Positions 16,317-21,619 of a DNA stretch of 21,619 nucleotides are shown here, piece by piece; the stretch's first letter is position 1, and each line of letters opens with the position of its first letter. Below the pieces are notes generated by a model. It was not told the DNA's origin and did no database searches. It worked only from the letters and a program-made list of their open reading frames with translations. Origin of the DNA: an uncultured Eubacteriales bacterium (GTDB lineage: Bacteria > Bacillota > Clostridia > Oscillospirales > CAG-272); NCBI GenBank assembly GCA_900546315.1, contig URCP01000046.1, positions 1 through 21,619 on the forward strand, given 5' to 3'. Made by a program: the position numbers and the translations under genes.

Positions 16317-16345
16317 ATTATATCACACATTTCAAAAATAAAAAA
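16317..16345 (-). promoter_or_regulatory. Likely promoter of the GH10-GH29 operon
   Basis: A perfect minus-strand TATAAT at 16317-16322 lies about 60 bases upstream of the GH10 start. At 17-base spacing the -35 position is TTTTTT (16340-16345), a poor match. A weak -35 is what an activator-dependent promoter would show, fitting the divergent AraC gene. Confidence 0.6.
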
Positions 16346-16367
16346 CCATATTTTCAACGCAAAAGGT

Positions 16368-16396
16368 TTGATTTTCGAAGGCAGATGTGGTATAAT
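16368..16396 (+). promoter_or_regulatory. Likely promoter of araC-1
   Basis: TTGATT (16368-16373) and a perfect TATAAT (16391-16396) are spaced by 17 bases, 93 bases upstream of the araC-1 start. The -10 boxes of this and the divergent GH10 promoter lie about 70 bases apart, leaving room for a shared regulator site. Confidence 0.75.
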
Positions 16397-16403
16397 ATAG
16401 AAA

Positions 16404-16451
16404 AGCCCTTCCGGGCTATTTCACCAAAACATCTCCGCCCATCACAGGCGG
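16404..16451 (+). promoter_or_regulatory. Two small hairpins in the araC-1 leader
   Basis: AGCCC (16404-16408) pairs with GGGCT (16413-16417) around TTCC. CCGCC (16435-16439) pairs with GGCGG (16447-16451) around seven bases. Both lie in the transcribed leader between the -10 and the ribosome site at 16473-16482. They are short and could be incidental. Confidence 0.3.
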
Positions 16452-16488
16452 TATGTCACGCAAATGAACATGAAGGTGAGGAACCATT

Positions 16489-17286
16489 ATGATATTCATG
16501 CAGGACGACCTCGAGCTGACCCTGCTCGATGTTCTTTATTTCAACGAAACGAACGCCGCGAACATGAACAGGATGCGCGGCTACAGCGCGCTGTCCTACC
16601 GCTATGAGAGCGACGCCGAGATAAGCGTAACCTCTCGGCGAAGAGACGAACCGATCAGGATGGCGGGCGGAGACCTCGCGTTCTTCCCTCCCGACCTGTC
16701 ATATTTCAGGAAAGCCGCGCACGACCGGATGATAGTCTTCCACCTCGGAATTCCGAACTATATGTCCTACGACCTCGAAGTCATGCATAGTGTCGGAGAC
16801 GATATCGGCGGGCTCTTCGAGGAGGCGTTCAGGGCCTGGACCGAGAAACGCCCCGGTTACCGCTATTCGACGGCGTCGATACTCTACCGTATCTTCGCTG
16901 AGGTGCGCGCTGGACTCGATAACGGAAAACCAGAGTACTCACGGATGATTTCGGACGCGATAGATTACATATCGCACAACTACGCCGACCAGTCGCTGAG
17001 TGTCAGCCGCCTTGCCGACATATCGCACGTCAGCGAGACGACCTTCCGCGAGCGTTTCCGCGCCGAAACCGGGACGAGCCCGAAAAAGTTCATGAACGAC
17101 CTCCGCCTCGAGCACGCGCGGAGTCTCCTCAACGCCGCCTGCTATCCCGTCACGACAGTCGCCGAGAAAACCGGCTTCTCCGACCCGAAGAACTTCGCGA
17201 CCGCGTTCAAGAAAGCGTTCGGCTACCCGCCGTCGAAGCAGTCGTATGACAGCAGCGGTTTCGACCGGCACCGTGGAAGATCGTGA
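16489..17286 (+). CDS. AraC family transcriptional regulator (araC-1)
   Basis: This 265-residue cytoplasmic DNA-binding regulator has an N-terminal cupin-like sensing domain (about 1-120, with GGDLAFFPPD at 60-69) and a C-terminal double helix-turn-helix AraC domain (about 152-250). The first recognition region is LADISHVSETTFRERF (175-190) and the second runs through AEKTGFSDPKNFATAFKKAFGYPP (225-248), the family signature. The ATG at 16489 has AAGGTGAGG seven bases upstream. It is transcribed away from the GH10-GH29 operon, with 231 bases between the starts, so it most likely controls that operon in response to a released sugar. It converges on the sugar-binding protein gene, with a terminator between them. 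Confidence 0.9.
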   Translation: MIFMQDDLELTLLDVLYFNETNAANMNRMRGYSALSYRYESDAEISVTSRRRDEPIRMAGGDLAFFPPDLSYFRKAAHDRMIVFHLGIPNYMSYDLEVMHSVGDDIGGLFEEAFRAWTEKRPGYRYSTASILYRIFAEVRAGLDNGKPEYSRMISDAIDYISHNYADQSLSVSRLADISHVSETTFRERFRAETGTSPKKFMNDLRLEHARSLLNAACYPVTTVAEKTGFSDPKNFATAFKKAFGYPPSKQSYDSSGFDRHRGRS

Positions 17287-17290
17287 AGTG

Positions 17291-17318
17291 AAAAGGCACC
17301 CGGGATTCCGGATGCCTT
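17291..17318 (-). terminator. Intrinsic terminator after the sugar-binding protein gene
   Basis: AAGGCA (17293-17298) pairs with TGCCTT (17313-17318) and CCGG (17300-17303) with CCGG (17308-17311), with one mismatch between the two helices and a four-base loop. On the minus strand the stem ends in TTTT, five bases beyond the stop of the binding-protein gene. On the plus strand the following tract is poor in T, so araC-1 is terminated less well here. Confidence 0.7.
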
Positions 17319-17322
17319 CCTG

Positions 17323-18783
17323 TCAGCTTATAGTTTCTATGTATTTGTCGATACCCGCCTGGACCTTGTCCTTGAAGCCCGCTATCGTCGATGTTATTGT
17401 ATCCGGCTTCAGCACATTGTTGAACGCCGCCGCCATTCCTCCGAAGCCGTAGATGCAGCCCGGGTCATACACGACATTGTTCATGATGATATCGAGGTTC
17501 TGCGACGAGCTGTCGTCGCGGGTGTACTTCGTTCCGAGAACCATGTCATACAGCACGCTGTTCAGGTTGTAATACGACTCCGCCGAGAGAGTGTCAAGCA
17601 CCTGCGCCGAGACAGCCGGATCCTTCACGTCCGCCGGGATCATCACTGCGTTCGCGACCGTGAAGCCGATCGAGGTATAGTACTCTTTCTGCGTCGAATC
17701 CATCATCGGCGTCGGTATTATACCGAAATCGGCGTCCATAGCGCGGAGCTCCATTATAGTCTGGAGCGGGCGCATCATGAACAGCACGCGGTTTGAGCGG
17801 AACATCTCGATGGCGTCCGCGACCGTGATATTCGCCTTAGAGCGGTTGAAGAAGTTCGTCTTGTCGTTCATGAACGTGTAGATGTTGGTAAAAATCTGAA
17901 TCGCGCGCTCAGAGTCATTCGACATATACGGAACCCCGTCCTTGTCAAGCGTGCAGAATCTCTCGCCCGCGGACTGGTAGAACTCGTAACCGGCGTCGTT
18001 CTGACCCGCGAAGCCGAAACGATCCTCCTTGTCCATCTTCCCGTCCTCATTGAGGTCGGCGGAGACAAGCCCGCACATCGAGAGCATCTTATCGAACGTC
18101 CACTGCTTGTCAATGACCAACTGATATATGTCTCCGAGGCTGTAATCATCCGCCATAGGCTTGTTGAAGTAAATGACGATATAGCTCAGCTTGTCCATGA
18201 AGGTGACGTCTCCGGAGACCGCCAGTGTCTTTCCGAGCACGCTGAAGCCCTCGAGCGACTTGCTGTCCCACCAGGGCTTGTCGAAGTCAAGCAGACCATC
18301 AAGCTGCGTGACATACCCGTTTCCCGCCGCCTGCTCAAAGCCCTGCTGCTTGCAGAACGCCGCGTCATACTCGCCGGAACCGGACATTACCGATTTCTCG
18401 AGCACCTTATAGCACGCCCACGCGTCGTCTCCGCTGTCGTAAGCCTTGATCTTGAGATTGTACATATCCTCGATCTTGCGGTTTCTCGTGTAAACGGCGT
18501 CAGAGAGCACGTCTCCGGTCTGCTCCGCCACATCGACGTCACACGGAATGTCGCTCGACCATCCGCACGCCTTCACCGCGTCGAAGAACAGGATATTGAA
18601 ATCCTCACCGCCAAGGTCAATGTCATACTTCGGGTAATCTTTCTCCGGCGCGGTTGTAACGTCCGTGCCGTCAGATGAAGCGTCAGACGAGGATGTCGTC
18701 TCCTTCCCGGACGACTCGCCTGAACCGCAGGACGTGCCGAGGATAAGTGAAAGCAAAAGGGAAAGCGCAATAAATCTCTTCAT
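17323..18783 (-). CDS. ABC transporter sugar-binding lipoprotein
   Basis: This 486-residue solute-binding lipoprotein of the family-1 extracellular type captures carbohydrates outside the membrane for an ABC importer. The N-terminus is a lipoprotein signal: KR, a hydrophobic stretch (4-15) and GTSC with C19 as the lipidated residue. The lipobox is slightly off, as the leucine is four positions before the cysteine. A Ser/Thr/Asp-rich linker (20-46) follows, then the binding fold. DLNEDGKMDKED (243-254) is an EF-hand-like calcium loop, a pattern I recall from other clostridial members. The ATG at 18781-18783 has AAAGGAAG eight bases upstream. It is the third gene after the SDR and the dehydroquinate dehydratase-like gene. 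No permease or ATPase gene is in the window, so it must share partners encoded elsewhere. Confidence 0.9.
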   Translation of the reverse strand: MKRFIALSLLLSLILGTSCGSGESSGKETTSSSDASSDGTDVTTAPEKDYPKYDIDLGGEDFNILFFDAVKACGWSSDIPCDVDVAEQTGDVLSDAVYTRNRKIEDMYNLKIKAYDSGDDAWACYKVLEKSVMSGSGEYDAAFCKQQGFEQAAGNGYVTQLDGLLDFDKPWWDSKSLEGFSVLGKTLAVSGDVTFMDKLSYIVIYFNKPMADDYSLGDIYQLVIDKQWTFDKMLSMCGLVSADLNEDGKMDKEDRFGFAGQNDAGYEFYQSAGERFCTLDKDGVPYMSNDSERAIQIFTNIYTFMNDKTNFFNRSKANITVADAIEMFRSNRVLFMMRPLQTIMELRAMDADFGIIPTPMMDSTQKEYYTSIGFTVANAVMIPADVKDPAVSAQVLDTLSAESYYNLNSVLYDMVLGTKYTRDDSSSQNLDIIMNNVVYDPGCIYGFGGMAAAFNNVLKPDTITSTIAGFKDKVQAGIDKYIETIS

Positions 18784-18807
18784 TTGTAGTACTTCCTTTC
18801 ATAATAC

Positions 18808-18865
18808 AAGAGCCCTTTCATTCGCTGTTTTTTCTTGCCGGAATATTCAGGTTTCAGGGGCTCTT
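18808..18865 (-). promoter_or_regulatory. Long-loop hairpin before the sugar-binding protein gene
   Basis: AAGAGCCC (18808-18815) and GGGCTCTT (18858-18865) are perfect inverted copies 42 bases apart, in the 97-base gap between the dehydroquinate dehydratase-like stop and the binding-protein start. On the minus strand the second arm is followed by GTATTAT and then the ribosome site. It may stabilise or separate the 3' message so that the binding protein is made in excess. No plus-strand gene ends here despite the T-run at 18864-18869. Confidence 0.4.
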
Positions 18866-18880
18866 TTTTGATTCAACAGA

Positions 18881-19651
18881 TCAATAGGTGTCGAAATGAT
18901 CGGCGATGCTTCTGATCGCCGAAAGCTTCGGCTGTACCGTGGTCGCGTATCTGTCATACGACTGCACGGTCAGCCACATGACCTCGCCGAGGAACGGACC
19001 GAGCTGTCTCAGCAGCTTGTTGTGAGATCCGACCGCCAGGAAGAGGTACGGGATGTCGAGCTCGTATTTCAGTTTTTCGGCGGTGCGGAGGTTCTCGAGC
19101 TCTTCCTCCTCACTGTTCGCCGCGGTGACGATCTTCGCGACGTCAGCGCCGCGCTCCTGCTGTGCCGTCACGATCCTCAGCACCTCGTCGGTCTTCATGA
19201 ACTTGAACGTGTGCGAAGACATAAGCACCTCGGCGCCCATGTCGTGGAGACGCTTTATCGTGTCCTTCTGCTTTTCGACAGCCGCCGCGTCATAGGTTAT
19301 CTGAAGCGGGTCGGGAGCGAAGAAATCCCCCATCACGTCCGCGAGCGTCGCGCCGCACTTTATCAGGAACTCAAGCCCTTTGACGCACTCATCGTCGCTG
19401 TCGCCCTGATTCTGATTGTTGCGGTAGTTCGTGACGTAGATCGGCTTCCCGCCCATCTCGCGGAAGATGCCCTTCAGCTGCTCCTCGGTGCGGAACTCCT
19501 TTTTCAGAACCTCCATCTGGAAGCCGTAGGCGTCCGCGCCCTCAAACTGCGCCTCACGGATCGTATGTATCGCGTCGGTCGGGTTGTCAGCCTGTATCAT
19601 ACAGGTGATGAGCGGCTTGTTCTGGTTAAGAAAGGTTGGTTTTCTTTTCAT
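18881..19651 (-). CDS. Divergent type I 3-dehydroquinate dehydratase-like Schiff-base enzyme
   Basis: This 256-residue TIM-barrel protein of the type I dehydroquinate dehydratase (AroD) family normally forms a lysine Schiff base to dehydrate 3-dehydroquinate. Catalytic H147 (MSSHTF) and Schiff-base K173 (ADVAKIV) are in the expected places. R77 (NYR), R215 (LLRQL) and Q240 (TVQP) correspond to substrate contacts of E. coli AroD as I remember it. The N-terminal substrate motif, normally like VEIRLD, reads GFQMEVL (43-49), keeping a glutamate but losing the arginine. The loop usually reading SMSKTG is AVGSHN. The ATG overlaps the end of the SDR gene region (3-base gap) with the ribosome site inside the SDR's last codons, so translation is probably coupled. 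Context with an SDR, a sugar-binding protein and AraC suggests a catabolic dehydratase or aldolase on a keto-sugar or quinate-like acid rather than shikimate biosynthesis. Confidence 0.75.
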   Translation of the reverse strand: MKRKPTFLNQNKPLITCMIQADNPTDAIHTIREAQFEGADAYGFQMEVLKKEFRTEEQLKGIFREMGGKPIYVTNYRNNQNQGDSDDECVKGLEFLIKCGATLADVMGDFFAPDPLQITYDAAAVEKQKDTIKRLHDMGAEVLMSSHTFKFMKTDEVLRIVTAQQERGADVAKIVTAANSEEEELENLRTAEKLKYELDIPYLFLAVGSHNKLLRQLGPFLGEVMWLTVQSYDRYATTVQPKLSAIRSIADHFDTY

Positions 19652-19654
19652 GCC

Positions 19655-20395
19655 TCAGCCCTTGTTTCTCATGATGTTCCGACCGCCGTCCGCGAGGATG
19701 TACACTCCGTTGACGAACGAACCCTTGTCGCTCGCGAGGTACATGATAAGATCGACGATCTCCTTGGGTTCAGCCGCCCTGCCCTCGAGGGTCTTCATGC
19801 CCGCCATGCCGGGTCTCGTGAGAACCGGTCCGGGAGCCACGCAGAACGAGCGGATATTGTACGGCGCGCCCGCCAGAGCGATTGACTTCGTGACGCCGTT
19901 CATCAGCGCCGACTTCGACGCCGAGTAAGCGATATTGCACCCGCAGCCCTCCTCGCCGGTGATCGAGCCGAGGTGAACGATGACGCCGGACTTCTGCTTC
20001 GCCATCTGTGCCATGACCGCGTGATCGAAGTAGATCGCGCCCTTGAGGTTCACGTCGATGCCGAAATCGTAGACCTCAATCGGGATATCGAAGAAAGCGC
20101 CGCTCGCGCCGCAGATGCGGGTCTCCGCGCCGCCCGCGAAATTGATCAGGATATCGATCGAGCCGAACGCCTCGACGGTCTTATCGCGCGCTTCTTCGAC
20201 CTTCTTGTAGTCGCGGATATCGATAGCGATACCGATGACGTTCGCCGGATAAGCGGCGATCTCGGCAACACACTTGTCGAGCGCTTCCTTGTTTATGTCG
20301 ACGAGGGCGACGTTATAGCCCTCCTTCGCGTAGAGCTGTCCCGCGAGCAGTCCCATTCCGGACGCTCCGCCGGTTATAAGTACGGTCTTTGCCAT
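19655..20395 (-). CDS. Short-chain dehydrogenase/reductase
   Basis: This 246-residue classical SDR oxidoreductase is cytoplasmic and uses NAD(P). The cofactor motif is TGGASGMG (8-15), followed by D33 in LVDIN, which favours NAD over NADP. NFAGG (85-89) takes the place of NNAG. The catalytic set is S144, Y157 and K161 (YSASK). The C-terminus carries the usual ADGG (235-238). The ATG at 20393-20395 has AAAGGA eight bases upstream. It is the first gene of the operon that continues with the dehydroquinate dehydratase-like gene and the sugar-binding lipoprotein, divergent from araC-2. It probably oxidises a sugar, polyol or hydroxy acid that its neighbour then dehydrates or cleaves. The substrate cannot be told from sequence. 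Confidence 0.9.
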   Translation of the reverse strand: MAKTVLITGGASGMGLLAGQLYAKEGYNVALVDINKEALDKCVAEIAAYPANVIGIAIDIRDYKKVEEARDKTVEAFGSIDILINFAGGAETRICGASGAFFDIPIEVYDFGIDVNLKGAIYFDHAVMAQMAKQKSGVIVHLGSITGEEGCGCNIAYSASKSALMNGVTKSIALAGAPYNIRSFCVAPGPVLTRPGMAGMKTLEGRAAEPKEIVDLIMYLASDKGSFVNGVYILADGGRNIMRNKG

Positions 20396-20444
20396 TTTAA
20401 TAGTCCTTTTCTGTTTCGGCGTATCCCGCCGGATTTACATTAAC

Positions 20445-20473
20445 ATTATACCATATGTCATCGTAAAATAAAA
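20445..20473 (-). promoter_or_regulatory. Likely promoter of the SDR operon
   Basis: A perfect minus-strand TATAAT (20445-20450) lies about 50 bases upstream of the SDR start. TTTTAT (20468-20473) is at the -35 position with 17-base spacing. The weak -35 suits activation by the divergent AraC regulator. Confidence 0.65.
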
Positions 20474-20546
20474 GACATGATATTACGGAAAAACGCAACT
20501 ATTCTCTGACAATGATATTATTTTGCCTTTACATCAGCGTTTTCTG

Positions 20547-20575
20547 TTGACAACCGGGGCAAAAAATGTTATAAT
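20547..20575 (+). promoter_or_regulatory. Consensus sigma-A promoter of araC-2
   Basis: A perfect TTGACA (20547-20552) and a perfect TATAAT (20570-20575) are spaced by exactly 17 bases, 29 bases before the araC-2 start. The predicted transcript start is near 20582, giving a very short leader. Confidence 0.88.
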
Positions 20576-20604
20576 GAAAATATGAACGAAACGAGGTGAA
20601 GCAA

Positions 20605-21459
20605 ATGGAGCTCGAACGATACTCGCTCACTTATTTCAGATCGGATATATGCGTGACTCCGTACGGCACGATAAACGACTTCAGATATCTCCCGCGTCCC
20701 TATGCCGGCGTCGGATATATCAAAAAAGGTCATGCAGCGCTGATCGAATACCTGAACGCGACCGGCACCGAAACGCGCGTCACACAGCTCGATGACGGAA
20801 TGATATTCTACGTCCCGCGCGGCTCGACATACGACTCGTCGTGGACATACGCCGGAGCGTCGCACCATTATTCGATACACTTTGAGATACCGTCCGGCAC
20901 ATTCAACTCGCAGAGAACGTATGTCGAGGCGATACCGTGCGAGAAGCTCATCGCGGCGTCGGGAAATCCTTCTCTCGACCCTGAGCGCGAGTTCACTGTC
21001 ATACATGAGCTTTTCCTGAGCGATGACCACAATGTTCAGCGGCGTTTTGAGATAATGTCGCGCTTTTTCCGGATACTCGCGGCCCTGCACCCGTGTCTCG
21101 AGAAAAAGATCGCGTCCCCGCTCGACCGGGAGATTGAGCCTGCGCTCGACTATATACGCGTCCACTGCGCGGAGCCTTTGCAGGTTCCGCTGCTCGCGTC
21201 GCTCTGCGGTCTTTCCGAATCGCACTTTTACGCGAGGTTCCGCCGCGCGACCGGACTCACGCCAATCGAGTACAAGAACCGCGTCGCGATTTCCTCCGCG
21301 GGCAGGATACTGATCGACGAGCCGGAAGTCCCGGTAGAGGAGGTCAGCGCGAGGATGGGCTTCGCGTCGAGCTCATATTTCAGGCGCGTATTCGCGCGAA
21401 TAGCCGGCTGTCCGCCGAGAGACTACAGAAAAAACAGTATGTCGCCCGGGCAGAAATAA
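20605..21459 (+). CDS. AraC family transcriptional regulator (araC-2)
   Basis: This 284-residue regulator has an N-terminal AraC-type sensing domain (about 1-110, GYIKKGHAAL and DGMIFYVPRG are typical cupin-edge segments) and a C-terminal double helix-turn-helix domain (about 174-276). The helix-turn-helix signature is LASLCGLSESHFYARFRRAT (198-217) plus MGFASSSYFRRVFARIAGCPP (251-271). The start was set at ATG 20605, with AGGTGA at 20594-20599. A GTG at 20596 would use bases of the ribosome site and is less likely. It is divergent from the SDR operon, with 209 bases between the starts, and is probably its regulator. A strong terminator follows 18 bases after the gene. Confidence 0.9.
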   Translation: MELERYSLTYFRSDICVTPYGTINDFRYLPRPYAGVGYIKKGHAALIEYLNATGTETRVTQLDDGMIFYVPRGSTYDSSWTYAGASHHYSIHFEIPSGTFNSQRTYVEAIPCEKLIAASGNPSLDPEREFTVIHELFLSDDHNVQRRFEIMSRFFRILAALHPCLEKKIASPLDREIEPALDYIRVHCAEPLQVPLLASLCGLSESHFYARFRRATGLTPIEYKNRVAISSAGRILIDEPEVPVEEVSARMGFASSSYFRRVFARIAGCPPRDYRKNSMSPGQK

Positions 21460-21467
21460 TGAATCCG

Positions 21468-21531
21468 CGCAAAAAAACGCCCCGCCGGTCAATAAGATGC
21501 CGGCGGGGCGGATTTCATTCGTTTTTTTGCG
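21468..21531. terminator. Bidirectional terminator with nested inverted repeats
   Basis: The inner arms CGCCCCGCCGG (21478-21488) and CCGGCGGGGCG (21500-21510) form a perfect 11-base stem. The outer arms CGCAAAAAAACG (21468-21479) and CGTTTTTTTGCG (21520-21531) are also perfect inverted copies. On the minus strand the inner stem is followed directly by TTTTTTT, ending the gene that enters from the right edge. On the plus strand seven T lie about ten bases past the stem, after araC-2. Confidence 0.88.
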
Positions 21532-21541
21532 AAACCGAGTG

Positions 21542-21619
21542 TCAGTGTCTGCTCTTCTTCGAGATGAAGAGAACAGCGGCGGAAGCCATCACTGCCATGA
21601 CAGCGACAGAAAGGCTGTC
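21542..21619 (-). CDS. C-terminal tail of a membrane- or wall-anchored protein (5' part beyond window)
   Basis: The last 25 codons and the TGA stop of a minus-strand gene are visible. They read DSLSVAVMAVMASAAVLFISKKSRH: a hydrophobic stretch of about 17 residues followed by the positive tail KKSRH. This is the C-terminal shape of Gram-positive surface proteins, a single membrane segment with a cytoplasmic charged end. The sorting motif, if any, would lie beyond the right edge. The terminator at 21478-21510, with its U-tract on this strand, supports a real gene ending here. The rest of the protein is unknown. Confidence 0.6.
   Translation of the reverse strand, partial: DSLSVAVMAVMASAAVLFISKKSRH

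Noticed and set aside
15163..16341. Open frame of 392 codons on the plus strand, antisense to the GH10 gene
   Set aside because: Repetitive Val/Leu/Arg/Glu composition typical of a shadow frame, and the minus strand holds the GH10 catalytic motifs.
18858..18870. Plus-strand hairpin and T-run resembling a terminator
   Set aside because: No plus-strand gene ends upstream of it, and the 42-base loop is too long for an efficient intrinsic terminator.
20582..20599. Six-codon upstream frame (ATG to TGA) just before araC-2, and a similar five-codon frame at 16453-16467 before araC-1
   Set aside because: Both are very short and lack their own ribosome sites; they may be chance, although the first begins at the predicted transcript start.
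1..21619. Search for a CRISPR array, tRNA, rRNA, transposase, phage or toxin-antitoxin system
   Set aside because: No regularly spaced repeats, cloverleaf, rRNA-like sequence or such protein motifs were seen on either strand.

Overview
The window looks like a chromosomal segment of a strictly anaerobic Firmicute of the class Clostridia, probably an uncultured gut or rumen member. This is inferred from the ferredoxin-dependent IorAB enzyme, clostridial-style GGAGG/AAGGAG ribosome binding sites, consensus sigma-A promoters, a DUF3006 gene, a lipoprotein sugar-binding protein and AraC regulators in a fairly GC-rich background. No rRNA, tRNA, CRISPR array, transposase or integrase was seen. No stretch longer than about 290 bases lacks a gene.

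Left part (1-8346, all minus strand). ligA and obgE, two housekeeping genes, are separated by a long perfect-looking hairpin that may be a dispersed repeat. Downstream, a fully consensus promoter starts an operon paaK - iorA - amidohydrolase - iorB. The last gene runs off the left edge. The operon should convert aryl-pyruvates from aromatic amino acids to aryl-acetyl-CoA and, through PaaK, link these to free aryl acids. An amidohydrolase gene sits between the two IOR subunit genes.

Middle part (8565-13457, plus strand). A consensus promoter precedes a small DUF3006 gene with a TTG start, then a SorE-type L-sorbose-1-phosphate reductase, a fusion of a class II aldolase domain to an SDR domain that reads like sorbitol-6-phosphate dehydrogenase (SrlD), and a PHP-domain metallohydrolase. 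SorE plus an SrlD-type SDR would in principle invert a ketose phosphate through a hexitol phosphate. The fused aldolase suggests the product is then cleaved. This is the most interesting part of the window.

Right part (13610-21619). Two modules each pair a minus-strand catabolic operon with a divergent plus-strand AraC regulator. Module one is a GH10 xylanase-like enzyme and a GH29 alpha-L-fucosidase-like enzyme, both without a signal peptide, opposite araC-1. Module two is an SDR oxidoreductase, a divergent type I dehydroquinate dehydratase-like Schiff-base enzyme and an ABC sugar-binding lipoprotein, opposite araC-2. No permease or ATPase is present. Terminators close the convergent junctions. 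At the right edge is the C-terminal tail of a membrane- or wall-anchored protein.

Taken together, the region from 8.5 to 21.5 kb is a carbohydrate-use island: uptake of oligosaccharide, cytoplasmic hydrolysis, and oxidoreductase/lyase processing of unusual sugars. The true substrates cannot be read from sequence alone. Family assignments rest on motifs and remembered family sequences; no alignment or database search was run.
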